Shown here: one piece after another, positions 46,040-54,521 of the stretch
How the letters are laid out: every line of letters begins with the position of its first letter
Numbering within the stretch: position 1 is the first letter of the stretch
From: Chloroflexota bacterium
GTDB lineage: Bacteria > Chloroflexota > Anaerolineae > Aggregatilineales > Phototrophicaceae
DNA: 55,626 nucleotides
NCBI GenBank assembly: GCA_003695675.1
Contig: RFIA01000026.1
Location: forward strand, 1 to 55,626
Direction of reading: 5' to 3'
Notes under the pieces: model-generated
Databases searched by the model: none
What the model was told of the DNA's origin: nothing
The model's input: only the letters and a program-made list of their open reading frames with translations
Made by a program: the position numbers and the translations under genes

Positions 46040-46801
46040 ATGACAACCCGTTATCGTGCGACAGTCGCCTATGACGGGACGGCCTATCAGGGATTTCAAC
46101 GACAGGCTGGCGCAACGCCGACAGTGCAACTCGCGCTTGAAGATGCGATTGCTGCGACGACAACGCAGCGTGTGACGGTCATCCCGGCGGGGCGTACCGA
46201 TAGCGGTGTTCATGCGACGGGGCAGGTCATCGCCTTTGATGTAACGTGGCAGCACGAAGACGAGGCCTTGTTGCGGGCGATTAATGCGCGATTGCCGGAA
46301 GACATCGCCCTGCAAGACATCGCGCAGCAGCCCGGCTTTCATCCGCGCTATGATGCGTTGTCGCGGGTGTATATCTATCGCGTGATACAAGCGGCGCGGC
46401 CACAGCCGTTATTGCGGCGTCAAACTTGGCGTGTGCATCAACCCCTTGATATGGTGCTGATGCAACAAGCGGCGGGCTTGCTCATCGGCGAGCATGACTT
46501 CGCGACATTCGGTCAACCGCCGCAGGGTAACAACACCGTCCGCACGGTGATGCAGTCGCTGTGGCAGCGCGACGCGGCGGCTTACGGCGCTAAGCTGACG
46601 TACACGATAGAGGCCAATGCGTTTTTATATCGCATGGTACGGCGTGTGGTTGGCATGTTGGTTGATGTCGGGCGCGGGTTGCTGTCGTCGGCTGAATTTG
46701 AGGCGGCCTTCCGCAAAGCGGAATTGTCGCAGGCGGGGACGATAGCGCCACCGCAAGGTTTGACGCTTGCGGCTGTGCGTTATCCACAACAAGATGTATA
46801 A
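46040..46801 (+). CDS. truA: tRNA pseudouridine(38-40) synthase
   Basis: This 253-residue enzyme makes pseudouridine at positions 38-40 of tRNA. The catalytic Asp54 is in AGRTDSGVHATGQV. YDGTAYQGFQRQ at the start, YIYRVIQAARPQPL and ANAFLYRMVRRVVGMLVDVG are family motifs. ATG 46040 follows GTG 46037; no clear ribosome-binding site, so coupling with rplQ is likely. It separates rplQ from rplM as in many Gram-positive clusters. Confidence 0.95.
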   Translation: MTTRYRATVAYDGTAYQGFQRQAGATPTVQLALEDAIAATTTQRVTVIPAGRTDSGVHATGQVIAFDVTWQHEDEALLRAINARLPEDIALQDIAQQPGFHPRYDALSRVYIYRVIQAARPQPLLRRQTWRVHQPLDMVLMQQAAGLLIGEHDFATFGQPPQGNNTVRTVMQSLWQRDAAAYGAKLTYTIEANAFLYRMVRRVVGMLVDVGRGLLSSAEFEAAFRKAELSQAGTIAPPQGLTLAAVRYPQQDV

Positions 46802-46810
46802 AAAGATATT

Positions 46811-46840
46811 GAACTGCAAGGGCGCAGAGGACGCAAAGAA
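46811..46840 (+). repeat. Family B purine-rich repeat copy
   Basis: GAACTGCAAGGGCGCAGAGG then ACGCAAAGAA lies in the truA-rplM gap. Confidence 0.6.
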
Positions 46841-46900
46841 ATAATCCCATCGCCTTATTAAAAACAGTGGCGAATGTCAGATTTGCCGGAGGAAAGTTTC

Positions 46901-47350
46901 GTGGCACAGAAAACGTATGCACAAAAAACATTCACTGTCTCAGAAGACGATATTGAACGCAGTTGGTGGGTTGTCGACGCCGAGGGGCAGAATCTCGGTC
47001 GTCTCGCGACACGCATCGCGACTATTCTGCGCGGCAAACACAAGCCGACCTACTCGCCGCATCTCGATGTCGGCGATTATGTGATTGTCATCAATTGCGA
47101 AAAGATCGCCGTGACGGGCAACAAGTTGAATGACAAGGTTTATTATCGACACTCGCAATATCCCGGCGGCCTCAAACAGGTCACATTAGGAGACCAACTC
47201 GACAAATTCCCTGAGCGCGTGATTGAGGCGGCGGTGCGCGGTATGCTGCCGAAAAACGCGCTCGGTCGCAAAATGTTCCGCAAGCTGAAGGTTCATGCCG
47301 GGCCGACTCACCCGCATGAAGCGCAACAGCCGAAACCGTTAGAACTTTAG
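46901..47350 (+). CDS. rplM: Large ribosomal subunit protein L13
   Basis: This 149-residue L13 starts assembly of the 50S subunit. [42 protein letters not shown] and [21 protein letters not shown] are diagnostic. GTG 46901 is chosen because GGAGG sits eight bases upstream. An ATG at 46874 would place that site inside the coding region. rpsI follows 13 bases after it. Confidence 0.96.
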   Translation: MAQKTYAQKTFTVSEDDIERSWWVVDAEGQNLGRLATRIATILRGKHKPTYSPHLDVGDYVIVINCEKIAVTGNKLNDKVYYRHSQYPGGLKQVTLGDQLDKFPERVIEAAVRGMLPKNALGRKMFRKLKVHAGPTHPHEAQQPKPLEL

Positions 47351-47363
47351 GAAGGTGCGTTGA

Positions 47364-47759
47364 ATGTCTGCACAATATTACGAAGGCATTGGTCGCCGTA
47401 AGTCCGCGACGGCGCGAGTCCGTTTATTCCCTGGCGGCACGGGTAAAATTATTATCAACGGCAAGGATGGTCACGAATATTTGCCGCGTATCGGCGATGT
47501 CGATATTTTCCTTGAGCCGTTGCGTGCAGTTGGGCAAGAAAATGTTTACGACATCAGTGTGCATGTCACCGGCGGTGGCGTCAGTGGTCAGCGCGACGCG
47601 ATTCGTCTCGGTATTGCCCGTGCGCTGCTCGAATTTGACCCCGACCTGCGCCCCGAATTGAAAGCACGCAAAATGCTGACGCGCGATGCCCGTGTCAAGG
47701 AACGTAAGAAACCGGGTCTCAAGCGTGCGCGTAAAGCCCCGACCTACACGAAGCGTTAG
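47364..47759 (+). CDS. rpsI: Small ribosomal subunit protein S9
   Basis: This 131-residue S9 reaches the P-site with its C-terminal tail. YYEGIGRRKSATARVRLFPG, GGGVSGQRDAIRLGIARALL and the basic end KKPGLKRARKAPTYTKR (last residues KR) are typical. GGAAGG precedes the ATG. It ends the ribosomal block; repeats and a terminator follow. Confidence 0.97.
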   Translation: MSAQYYEGIGRRKSATARVRLFPGGTGKIIINGKDGHEYLPRIGDVDIFLEPLRAVGQENVYDISVHVTGGGVSGQRDAIRLGIARALLEFDPDLRPELKARKMLTRDARVKERKKPGLKRARKAPTYTKR

Positions 47760-47816
47760 ACCTTCACTTGGCTTTCTTATCGTAGAGGCGAGCTTGTTGC
47801 GGCATCGCTTGTGTTG

Positions 47817-47836
47817 GGGCATAGCTTGCTATGCCC
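47817..47836. repeat. Family A palindromic repeat
   Basis: GGGCATAGC and GCTATGCCC pair perfectly around TT. The core differs completely from neighbouring copies while pairing is kept. Confidence 0.7.
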
Positions 47837-47856
47837 AAAGAAGTGGATATTGAATT

Positions 47857-47877
47857 GGGCACAGCGTGCCGTGTCCC
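47857..47877. repeat. Family A palindromic repeat, imperfect
   Basis: GGGCACAGC and GCCGTGTCCC form an imperfect stem; the flank CTACG matches other copies. Confidence 0.55.
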
Positions 47878-47915
47878 TACGGTTGAACGCACATCGAATC
47901 TTTTTGGCATAATGC

Positions 47916-47949
47916 GGCAAGGCGATTGAGTCTTGCCTTTGTTGTTTTC
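47916..47949 (+). terminator. Probable terminator after rpsI
   Basis: GGCAAG (47916-47921) pairs with CTTGCC (47932-47937) and TTTGTTGTTTT follows. It lies 157 bases after rpsI, beyond two repeats. Confidence 0.55.
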
Positions 47950-47997
47950 GGGCATCTGCTCAGCATATCGACGTGAATCGAGCGGGACAAAAATTTG

Positions 47998-48069
47998 AAC
48001 CGCAGAGACGCAGAGGACACAGAGATTTCTTACAAATCCCCCTTTGCGTTCTTTGCATCTTTGCGGTTT
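47998..48069. repeat. Family B repeat in inverted pair
   Basis: The left arm (47998-48024, AACCGCAGAGACGCAGAGG...) and right arm (48041-48069, ending TTTGCGGTTT) are inverted copies. They form a long hairpin 30 bases before mazG. The arms differ only by A/G or C/T changes. Confidence 0.65.
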
Positions 48070-48097
48070 AATCGCTTTTATTGTTATGGGAGTTTAT

Positions 48098-49549
48098 ATG
48101 ACACTCACGATTGTCGGTTTGGGGCCGGGCGCGGTTGATGATTTGTCGCGCCGAGCGTGGCGCACACTCAAACAAGCCGAGCGCATCTTTCTGCGGACGG
48201 AGAAGCACGGCTGTGTCTCGTGCTTGCCACAGATGGAGCAGACCTACACGAGCTTCGACGACCTTTACGAGTCGTTGGACAGCTTTGAACTCGTCTATGA
48301 GCGCATCGTCGAGCGTGTGATGGATGCGGCGCGTCGTGGCGATGTCGTCTACGCCGTGCCGGGCGACCCACTCGTCGGCGAGTCAACCGTGCTCAAGTTG
48401 ATGGACGCCGCCAACAAAGCCGACATCGCCGTCGAAATCGTCAACGGCATCAGCTTTGTCGAACCATCGTTGAAACTCATCGGGGTCGATGCACTCGACG
48501 GCTTGCAAGTCGTCGATGCGTTGGCGGTCGCGGCGTTGCATCACCCGCCGATTAACCCCGACTACCCCGCCCTGCTTGGGCAGGTGTATAGCAAACAGGT
48601 CGCCTCGGATGTTAAGCTCACGCTGATGAATCAATATCGCGACGAGTTTCCGGTCACATTGATTCACGCCGCCGGAACAGACAAAGCGGCGGTCGAGGCG
48701 GTGCCGCTCTACGAAATCGACCGCAGCGAACACATCAGCCACACGACATCGCTGTATATTCCGTCTATTGGCGACATGTCGAGCTTCGAGCAATTCCAAG
48801 AAATCATCGCGCATCTGCGTGCGCCCGAAGGTTGCCCGTGGGACAGAAAGCAGACACATCTTTCGTTGCGCGAATATCTCATCGAAGAAACCTACGAAGT
48901 GCTTGAAGCGCTCGACAACGAAGATGCGCAGGCGTTGTGCGAAGAACTCGGCGATTTGCTGATTCAAGTCGCGCTGCACACACAGATTGCGATTGACGAC
49001 GGTGAATTTAGGATGACAGATGTCCTCAGCCACGTCAATGAAAAACTCGTGCGACGCCATCCGCATGTGTGGGGCGATGTACAAGTCGATGGTGCGGAGC
49101 AAGTGCTGACGAATTGGGACGCGCTCAAGGAACAAGAAAACGCCAACAAAGGCAAACAGCGCGAGTCGATTCTCGATGGCATCCCGAAAGGCAGCCCGGC
49201 GTTGTTGCAAGCCTACAAATTACAAGCGAAGGCCGCGAAACCCGGCTTCGATTGGGATGACGCCGCCGATGTGTTGGCGAAAGTGCGCGAAGAAATCGAT
49301 GAGATTCTCGCGGCGGAAGATGACGAACAACGGGCGAAGGAAGTCGGCGATTTGTTGTTCGCGGTCGTCAATTGGGCGCGATGGCTAGATGTCGAACCGG
49401 AGACGGCGCTGCGCGAAACCAATCAGCGTTTTTATCGCCGCTTCCGCTATATTGAAGAAGCGGTCGCCGCGAATGGCAAAGCGCTGACGGATTATTCGCT
49501 GGCCGAACTCGACGCGCTGTGGAACGAAGCGAAGGCGCAGGGGTTGTGA
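48098..49549 (+). CDS. mazG: Tetrapyrrole methylase-fold/MazG fusion NTP pyrophosphohydrolase
   Basis: This 483-residue protein is a two-domain fusion like B. subtilis YabN. Residues 1-225 form a tetrapyrrole (corrin/porphyrin) methylase fold with TIVGLGPGAVDDLS at the start and VVYAVPGDPLVGESTV (SAM-type loop) at 83-98; its activity is unknown. Residues 229-483 form MazG with RAPEGCPWDRKQTH, LIEETYEVLEALD and EELGDLLIQV, the acidic metal ligands of NTP pyrophosphohydrolases. A second such segment (EEIDEIL...KEVGDLLFAV) follows. It hydrolyses NTPs or damaged nucleotides. ATG 48098 has GGGAG upstream; the earlier in-frame ATG lies in a repeat. Confidence 0.9.
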   Translation: MTLTIVGLGPGAVDDLSRRAWRTLKQAERIFLRTEKHGCVSCLPQMEQTYTSFDDLYESLDSFELVYERIVERVMDAARRGDVVYAVPGDPLVGESTVLKLMDAANKADIAVEIVNGISFVEPSLKLIGVDALDGLQVVDALAVAALHHPPINPDYPALLGQVYSKQVASDVKLTLMNQYRDEFPVTLIHAAGTDKAAVEAVPLYEIDRSEHISHTTSLYIPSIGDMSSFEQFQEIIAHLRAPEGCPWDRKQTHLSLREYLIEETYEVLEALDNEDAQALCEELGDLLIQVALHTQIAIDDGEFRMTDVLSHVNEKLVRRHPHVWGDVQVDGAEQVLTNWDALKEQENANKGKQRESILDGIPKGSPALLQAYKLQAKAAKPGFDWDDAADVLAKVREEIDEILAAEDDEQRAKEVGDLLFAVVNWARWLDVEPETALRETNQRFYRRFRYIEEAVAANGKALTDYSLAELDALWNEAKAQGL

Positions 49550-49560
49550 TGGTTGTGATG

Positions 49561-49588
49561 ATAGGCGCACAGCGTGCTGCGCCCTTAT
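49561..49588. repeat. Family A palindromic repeat
   Basis: ATAGGCGCA pairs with TGCGCC(C)TTAT around CAGCGTGC, just after mazG. A fragment of family B (GCCCTCTGCGTCTC) follows at about 49607-49620. Confidence 0.6.
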
Positions 49589-49623
49589 AGAAATCGCGCT
49601 ATTTGTGCCCTCTGCGTCTCAAA

Positions 49624-49660
49624 GAAATAAAAAATCCCGCCTTGTCGGGTGTGCGGGATT
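49624..49660 (-). terminator. Terminator of tRNA-Pro (minus strand)
   Basis: On the minus strand AATCCCGC pairs with GCGGGATT (49633-49640 with 49653-49660), followed by TTTTTATTTCTTT. It begins 13 bases after the tRNA end. Confidence 0.75.
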
Positions 49661-49672
49661 GTGTGTATGCTG

Positions 49673-49746
49673 TCGGGGTGCCGGGATTTGAACCCGGGAC
49701 CTCACCGACCCGAACGGTGCGCGCTACCGGGCTGCGCTACACCCCG
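49673..49746 (-). tRNA. tRNA-Pro (anticodon CGG)
   Basis: On the minus strand, acceptor arms CGGGGTG and CACCCCG pair, the D arm is GCGC-AGCCCGGTA-GCGC, the anticodon arm is CACCG-TTCGGGT-CGGTG with anticodon CGG, and the T arm is CCCGG-GTTCAAAT-CCGGG-like with the GTTCAAATC core. Discriminator A; CCA is not encoded. A promoter and a terminator flank it, so it is transcribed alone. Confidence 0.95.
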
Positions 49747-49759
49747 GAACATGAGCGCA

Positions 49760-49788
49760 AGTGTAATGGCTAACGCATCGATTCGCAA
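49760..49788 (-). promoter_or_regulatory. Promoter of tRNA-Pro
   Basis: On the minus strand TTGCGA (49788-49783) and TACACT (49765-49760) lie 17 bases apart, ending 14 bases before the tRNA. Each matches four of six consensus bases. Confidence 0.5.
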
Positions 49789-49799
49789 GAGTAAATCTT

Positions 49800-50408
49800 A
49801 TGTATAATCATGGCCTGACACTTTCAGATTATATGCGCAAGCGTACCCGCACGCTGACCACGGCGCTCGGTAACGCGCTGCATCGCGCCGGTGTCCATCC
49901 CGATATGTTGACGATTGTCGGCTTCATTTTCGTGGTGATTGCGGGTGTCTTCATCGGGCGCGGGCAGCATCGGCTCGGCGGCGTGCTCTTGATTGTCGGC
50001 TTGCCGCTTGACGCACTTGATGGCGCGGTGGCGCGGGCGATGCAGCGTCAAGACAAATTCGGCGAAGTGCTCGACTCGACACTTGACCGTTATGCCGATG
50101 GGATTATATTTGGCGCACTTGCCTATTATTTTGCGAGCCAAGATGCGTTAAACTATGTGTTGCTTGCGTTGGCAACCATGATAGGCAGTCAAGCCATCAG
50201 TTATATTCGTTCGCGTGCTGGTGAAGTCGGCGTCAAAATGAAAATCGGACTCTTCACCCGCATGGAACGCATCGTCACGATTATCATCGCGCTGCTGATT
50301 CCGCCCCTACTCATACCGGGGATGTGGCTGCTGGCGATTGGCACAAATTTTACGGCGTTACAACGCCTATGGTTTGCATATAAACAATTGCAAAATAGAG
50401 AGGTTTAG
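49800..50408 (+). CDS. CDP-alcohol phosphatidyltransferase (PIP-synthase-like)
   Basis: This 202-residue integral membrane enzyme moves a phosphatidyl group from CDP-diacylglycerol to an alcohol. The signature Asp71-x2-Asp74-Gly-x2-Ala-Arg79-x8-Gly88-x3-Asp92-x3-Asp96 is complete (LDALDGAVARA through LDSTLDRYAD). About five membrane segments follow. The sequence after it (YIRSRAGEVGVKMKIGLFTRMERI) resembles phosphatidylinositol-phosphate synthase-like enzymes. The ATG at 49800 overlaps a TATAAT at 49803, which could be a promoter; a start at 49833 (MRKRT) is then possible. It overlaps none and lies three bases before lgt, so the two are one unit. Confidence 0.88.
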   Translation: MYNHGLTLSDYMRKRTRTLTTALGNALHRAGVHPDMLTIVGFIFVVIAGVFIGRGQHRLGGVLLIVGLPLDALDGAVARAMQRQDKFGEVLDSTLDRYADGIIFGALAYYFASQDALNYVLLALATMIGSQAISYIRSRAGEVGVKMKIGLFTRMERIVTIIIALLIPPLLIPGMWLLAIGTNFTALQRLWFAYKQLQNREV

Positions 50409-50411
50409 AAA

Positions 50412-51335
50412 ATGGAATTTCAACGCGAACTGGTTGTTTTATTTGATACGCTACAGGTTCGCTATTATGGCGTCATCATTGTCGTGGCGATGCTGATTGC
50501 GGCGACGGTGGCGACGAACCTTGTCAAGCGTGATGGCCGCGACCCCGACCACGTTTGGGGTACGTTGACGTGGGCGATTATCCCCGGCATCATCGGGGCG
50601 CGTCTGTGGTTTGTCCTCTTCCCGCCGATTTCGTTGGTTGACGCAGGCATCACCCGCTCATGGTTCTTCAATAATATCACCGACCTCGATCAAGGGCCGT
50701 TAGCAGTGTGGAGCGGCGGGCTGAGTATTTTCGGCGCGGTCATCGGCGGCATGATTGGCGGTTACATTTACATGCGCCGCAACAAGCTCGACCTCGCGCC
50801 GTGGCTCGATGTCGCCGGTGTCGCGCTGCCGCTTGCGCAGGCGATTGGGCGTTTCGCGAATTTCGTCAATCAGGAGTTGTACGGCACACCGACAACGCTG
50901 CCGTGGGGGATTCCCATCGATCAAGCGCATCGTGTCGGTATCTATCGCAACACCGTTAAATATCCGGTCGCCGGGCCGACTGCGACCAAATTCCATCCGT
51001 TGTTTGCGTATGAAGCCTTGTGGAATATCATCGCGTTTTTTGTCCTCTTGCGGATATATCGCAATCATCGCGACAAATTGCGTCCCGGCGATGTCTTCCT
51101 GCTGTATGTCGCGCAATATTCGTTCATTCGCTTCTTGCTCGAATTCATCCGTGTCGAAACGTCGATTGCCGGGGGCGTCAACACTTCGCAGGCGATTACG
51201 GGTCTCGCATTCTTCCTCGCTGTCGGCATGTTGTGGCTGCGCATTCAAACCGACCCGCGCAGACAAAAATCATCGAATGAAGCGACGGACACAGAAGACG
51301 AAGAAGACGAGTCGCCCGAAACACAGACGGCGTGA
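50412..51335 (+). CDS. lgt: Prolipoprotein diacylglyceryl transferase
   Basis: This 307-residue membrane enzyme attaches diacylglycerol to the lipobox Cys. The signature GRFANFVNQELYG (146-158) gives Arg147, Asn150 and Glu155, with Ala where Gly is usual. The region aligned with E. coli His103 reads GGLSIFGAVIGG, with Phe in place of the His. Seven membrane segments and an acidic tail (DTEDEEDESPETQTA) are seen. It would process the lipoprotein at 14542. A terminator follows. Confidence 0.93.
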   Translation: MEFQRELVVLFDTLQVRYYGVIIVVAMLIAATVATNLVKRDGRDPDHVWGTLTWAIIPGIIGARLWFVLFPPISLVDAGITRSWFFNNITDLDQGPLAVWSGGLSIFGAVIGGMIGGYIYMRRNKLDLAPWLDVAGVALPLAQAIGRFANFVNQELYGTPTTLPWGIPIDQAHRVGIYRNTVKYPVAGPTATKFHPLFAYEALWNIIAFFVLLRIYRNHRDKLRPGDVFLLYVAQYSFIRFLLEFIRVETSIAGGVNTSQAITGLAFFLAVGMLWLRIQTDPRRQKSSNEATDTEDEEDESPETQTA

Positions 51336-51364
51336 ACAATATGCGTCTTGATTTGCCTAAAAGT

Positions 51365-51391
51365 CCCCGATCATTGCGTCGGGGGTTTTTG
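51365..51391 (+). terminator. Terminator after lgt
   Basis: CCCCGA (51365-51370) pairs with TCGGGG (51379-51384) and GTTTTTG follows. Confidence 0.8.
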
Positions 51392-51456
51392 CTTTATGCT
51401 GCATGTCGCATTTTGTGATAGGCTGATGGTAACGTGATAAACAAGTGAGAAATCGA

Positions 51457-51858
51457 ATGACCGAATTTCCAACTGAAGGCATGGTGCTCACGCATATTCT
51501 CGTCGTCAGCGACATGGAACGTGCAAAAGTGTTCTACCGCGATGTGTTGGGCGCGACAGTGTATCGTGAGTATGGCGGCACATCGTGTGTGCTCGATTTT
51601 CAAGGCGCGTGGTTATTGTTGGTTACGGGCGGCGACCCGACTGCCGATAAACCGGATGTCACATTCGCGCCACCTGTCGATAGGCAGGCTGTCCACCATG
51701 CGATGACAATTCGTGTGCCCGATTGCCACGCTGCTTACAAAACACTCAAATCGCGCGGTGCGCAGTTCCTCACACCGCCGTATGATTGGGGTGCAGAAAT
51801 CCGTTGCTTTTTCCGCGATCCTGATGGGCATTTGTTCGAGATCAGTCAGGCCGTTTGA
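51457..51858 (+). CDS. VOC-family (glyoxalase/bleomycin-resistance fold) protein
   Basis: This 133-residue protein has the VOC fold: VLTHILVVSDMERAKVFYRDVLGA at the start and RDPDGHLFEISQAV at the end, where the final Glu and the early His are metal ligands in active members. Such proteins act as isomerases, dioxygenases or drug-binding proteins; the substrate is unknown. ATG 51457 is used rather than GTG 51445. It stands alone between lgt and the ABC genes. Confidence 0.85.
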   Translation: MTEFPTEGMVLTHILVVSDMERAKVFYRDVLGATVYREYGGTSCVLDFQGAWLLLVTGGDPTADKPDVTFAPPVDRQAVHHAMTIRVPDCHAAYKTLKSRGAQFLTPPYDWGAEIRCFFRDPDGHLFEISQAV

Positions 51859-52014
51859 TGCTTGATTGGCTGAAAAGCTGGCCGGCTGAACAACGCACAG
51901 TTGTGAAGAAAAAACGAAAATGCTGCGCATAACCACAAAGTACCGGGTCATATATCCTGACAATTCGTTTACAATTAGAAACGTAAATATTGTCCACTCA
52001 ATGTAGGATTGCCG

Positions 52015-52962
52015 ATGATTGAGGCGCATGGATTAACGAAAGATTTTGGTGACTTCCGCGCTGTGGATAACGTCACGCTGACGGTAGAACCGGGCACGGT
52101 GCTGGCGATGCTGGGGCCGAATGGCGCCGGTAAAACGACGACTGTCCGCATGATGACATCGATTCTCGCGCCGACTGCGGGCACGGCGACCATCGCCGGT
52201 TTCGATGTCGTCAAACAACCGTCGTATGTGCGGGCGCATGTCGGTGTGTTGACGGAGCAGCACGGCCTCTATGAACGCATGAAAGCGGTCGAGTATCTCG
52301 ACTTTTTTGGGCGTGTCTATCGGATGCCGCCCGAAATTTATCAAAAACGGGCGCTCGATTTGATGGAACGCTTTGACCTGACATTCGCGCTCGACAAACG
52401 GCTCGGCGAATACTCCAAGGGCATGAAGCAAAAACTCGCGCTCGTGCGTGCTATGCTGCACGACCCGCCGGTGCTGTTGCTCGACGAACCGACATCGGCG
52501 ATGGATCCGCAAAGCGCGAAACTGGTTCGCGATGCCATCATCGAATTGCAGCACGAGGAGCGCACCTTCCTCATCACGACTCACAATTTAGCCGAGGCGC
52601 AAATATTGGCAGACCGCATCGCCATCATCCGGCACGGGCGCATCATCGCGGATGGTGTCTTCAGCGATTTGGTACGGTCGTTTGTCGGCGAGCCGATGAT
52701 GGAATTGCGCGTCAACGGCGAACTCAACGGCCTCGTCAACGATTTGTCGTCAATGGTCGAGATTGACTCGAGCGGTATCGATTGGTTGCGTTACCGTGCG
52801 CCCGAACCGCGCAAAACGAATCCGGAATTGTTGCGGCGTGTGACAGCGCTTGGCGTCGAAGTCGTGACGCTCGCGCCGGTTTCGCAAACACTCGAACAGG
52901 TTTACTTACAAGTTGTGAAAGAAGACGAAGCGCAGGAGAATCTCAATGGCAACAACGGTTAA
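52015..52962 (+). CDS. ABC transporter ATP-binding protein (NatA-like)
   Basis: This 315-residue ATPase has Walker A GPNGAGKTT, signature EYSKGMKQKLAL (the LSGGQ position), Walker B VLLLDEPTSAMD and switch His in TTHN. It resembles drug/sodium ABC-2 exporters such as NatA. The C-terminal 90 residues are the usual regulatory extension. AGGA lies six bases before ATG 52015. It overlaps the permease gene by 17 bases. Confidence 0.93.
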   Translation: MIEAHGLTKDFGDFRAVDNVTLTVEPGTVLAMLGPNGAGKTTTVRMMTSILAPTAGTATIAGFDVVKQPSYVRAHVGVLTEQHGLYERMKAVEYLDFFGRVYRMPPEIYQKRALDLMERFDLTFALDKRLGEYSKGMKQKLALVRAMLHDPPVLLLDEPTSAMDPQSAKLVRDAIIELQHEERTFLITTHNLAEAQILADRIAIIRHGRIIADGVFSDLVRSFVGEPMMELRVNGELNGLVNDLSSMVEIDSSGIDWLRYRAPEPRKTNPELLRRVTALGVEVVTLAPVSQTLEQVYLQVVKEDEAQENLNGNNG

Positions 52963-54499
52963 ACCGGTTCGGTCGTATGAACCTTTCGGCATGGTCGAAC
53001 GCGAGTCGCTGACGCGCTGGCAAGATGCCCGCCTGACGTTGAGCAACGCGCTGATTGTGACGCGGCGCGAAGTCCGCGACAGCTTCCGCGATTGGCGCAT
53101 CATCGTGCCGATTGTCGTACTGACCTTTCTATTCCCCGCGCTAGCGCAATTCGTCGCGCAGCAATTCACCGGCTTCGTCGCCGAATACGGTGCAGACATC
53201 GTCGCCGAACGGACGATACCGTTCCTGTTGATGATTATCGGCTTCTTCCCGATTTCGATTTCGCTCGTCATCGCGTTGGAAACCTTCGTCGGCGAAAAAG
53301 AACGCCGCAGCCTCGAACCCTTGCTCAGCACGCCGTTGACGAATACCGAATTGTACATCGGCAAAACACTCGCCGCGATGATTCCGCCGCTCATCGCTAG
53401 TTACGGCGGCATGACGGTTTATCTCGTCGCGTTGGTGTTCGGCAGTTTGCAATGGCGTCCTGAGCCGGCGCTCGTCTTGCAAATTATTTTGATTACGACG
53501 GTACAAGCACTCGTCATGGTGACGGGCGCCGTCGTCGTTTCGAGCCAGACGACGAGCACCCGCGCCGCGAATCTGCTGGCGAGTTTCATCATCATCCCGA
53601 TGACGCTCGCTATTCAGGGCGAAAGCGCCATCATGTTCCTCGCGCCCGACGCCGAGTCGCCGCGTGGTATCTTCGCGTTGTGGGCGATCATCGTCGGCAT
53701 GTTCATCGTCGTGATTTTGCTGCTGCGGGTCGGCAACAGCATTTTCAATCGCGAAGAGTTGTTGGGGCGCAGCATCGATCAAATCCAATTGCGCAGTTCG
53801 CTGGCGAAAATTTGGCGTTACGTCCGCGCTGTCGATGAAGACGGCACACCGGCGCGCAATGTGTGGCATTGGTATACAAGCGGCATGGCGATGAGTTTGC
53901 GCCAATTGAAGACCGCTTCGTTGATTACAATCGCTGTGTTCATCATCGCGATGCTTGGCGGTTATTATGTCGGGCAACTCCCGCAATGGCATCTGCCCCT
54001 GCCGCAAGACGATTCGCTGACAGACACAGCGGAATTGCTCAACAGCCGCGCCTATTTCACCAATATTCCGTTGCAGAGCAAGGCGGTGCTGTTCATCGTG
54101 TGGCAAAATGCGCGGATTTTGGTGGGTGCGACGCTGCTCGCCATTTTCTCGTTCGGTGTGCTGCCGTTGGTGTTGACTCCGGTCGTGTATTTCTTACTCG
54201 GTTACATTTTCAGCCAAGTGATGTTGGCCGGACTTGACCCGACATTTTTGTTCGCGGGGATATTGACGCATGGCATCATCGAGATTCCCGTCATCATCAT
54301 CGCGACGGCGGCGGCGCTGCGACTCGGCGCTATCGTCACGCGCTTGCCAGAAGGCGAAACCGTCGGTCACGCATGGGTGACGACCTTCGGCAGCACGATC
54401 AAATTGTGGATTGGTTTGATTATCCCCGGGTTGATACTCAGTGCGCTCATCGAAGCCTTCATCACACCGCGCATCGTCATTTCGATTCTTGGGTCGTGA
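52946..54499 (+). CDS. ABC-2 type permease (NatB-like)
   Basis: This 517-residue permease has a soluble start (residues 1-48), a first membrane segment (IIVPIVVLTFLFPALAQFV), the large extracytoplasmic loop and a cluster of later segments, ending in LILSALIEAFITPRIV. ETFVGEKERRSLEPLLSTPLTNTELYIGKTL is the coupling region. AGGAG precedes the ATG. With the ATPase it forms an exporter of unknown substrate. Confidence 0.9.
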   Translation: MATTVKPVRSYEPFGMVERESLTRWQDARLTLSNALIVTRREVRDSFRDWRIIVPIVVLTFLFPALAQFVAQQFTGFVAEYGADIVAERTIPFLLMIIGFFPISISLVIALETFVGEKERRSLEPLLSTPLTNTELYIGKTLAAMIPPLIASYGGMTVYLVALVFGSLQWRPEPALVLQIILITTVQALVMVTGAVVVSSQTTSTRAANLLASFIIIPMTLAIQGESAIMFLAPDAESPRGIFALWAIIVGMFIVVILLLRVGNSIFNREELLGRSIDQIQLRSSLAKIWRYVRAVDEDGTPARNVWHWYTSGMAMSLRQLKTASLITIAVFIIAMLGGYYVGQLPQWHLPLPQDDSLTDTAELLNSRAYFTNIPLQSKAVLFIVWQNARILVGATLLAIFSFGVLPLVLTPVVYFLLGYIFSQVMLAGLDPTFLFAGILTHGIIEIPVIIIATAAALRLGAIVTRLPEGETVGHAWVTTFGSTIKLWIGLIIPGLILSALIEAFITPRIVISILGS

Positions 54500-54521
54500 T
54501 TTTTGGCGAAGATGCTGTGGC

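Noticed and set aside
47998-48069. CRISPR-like pattern
   Set aside because: The repeated units are inverted, diverged and lack regular spacers; they belong to dispersed intergenic repeats.
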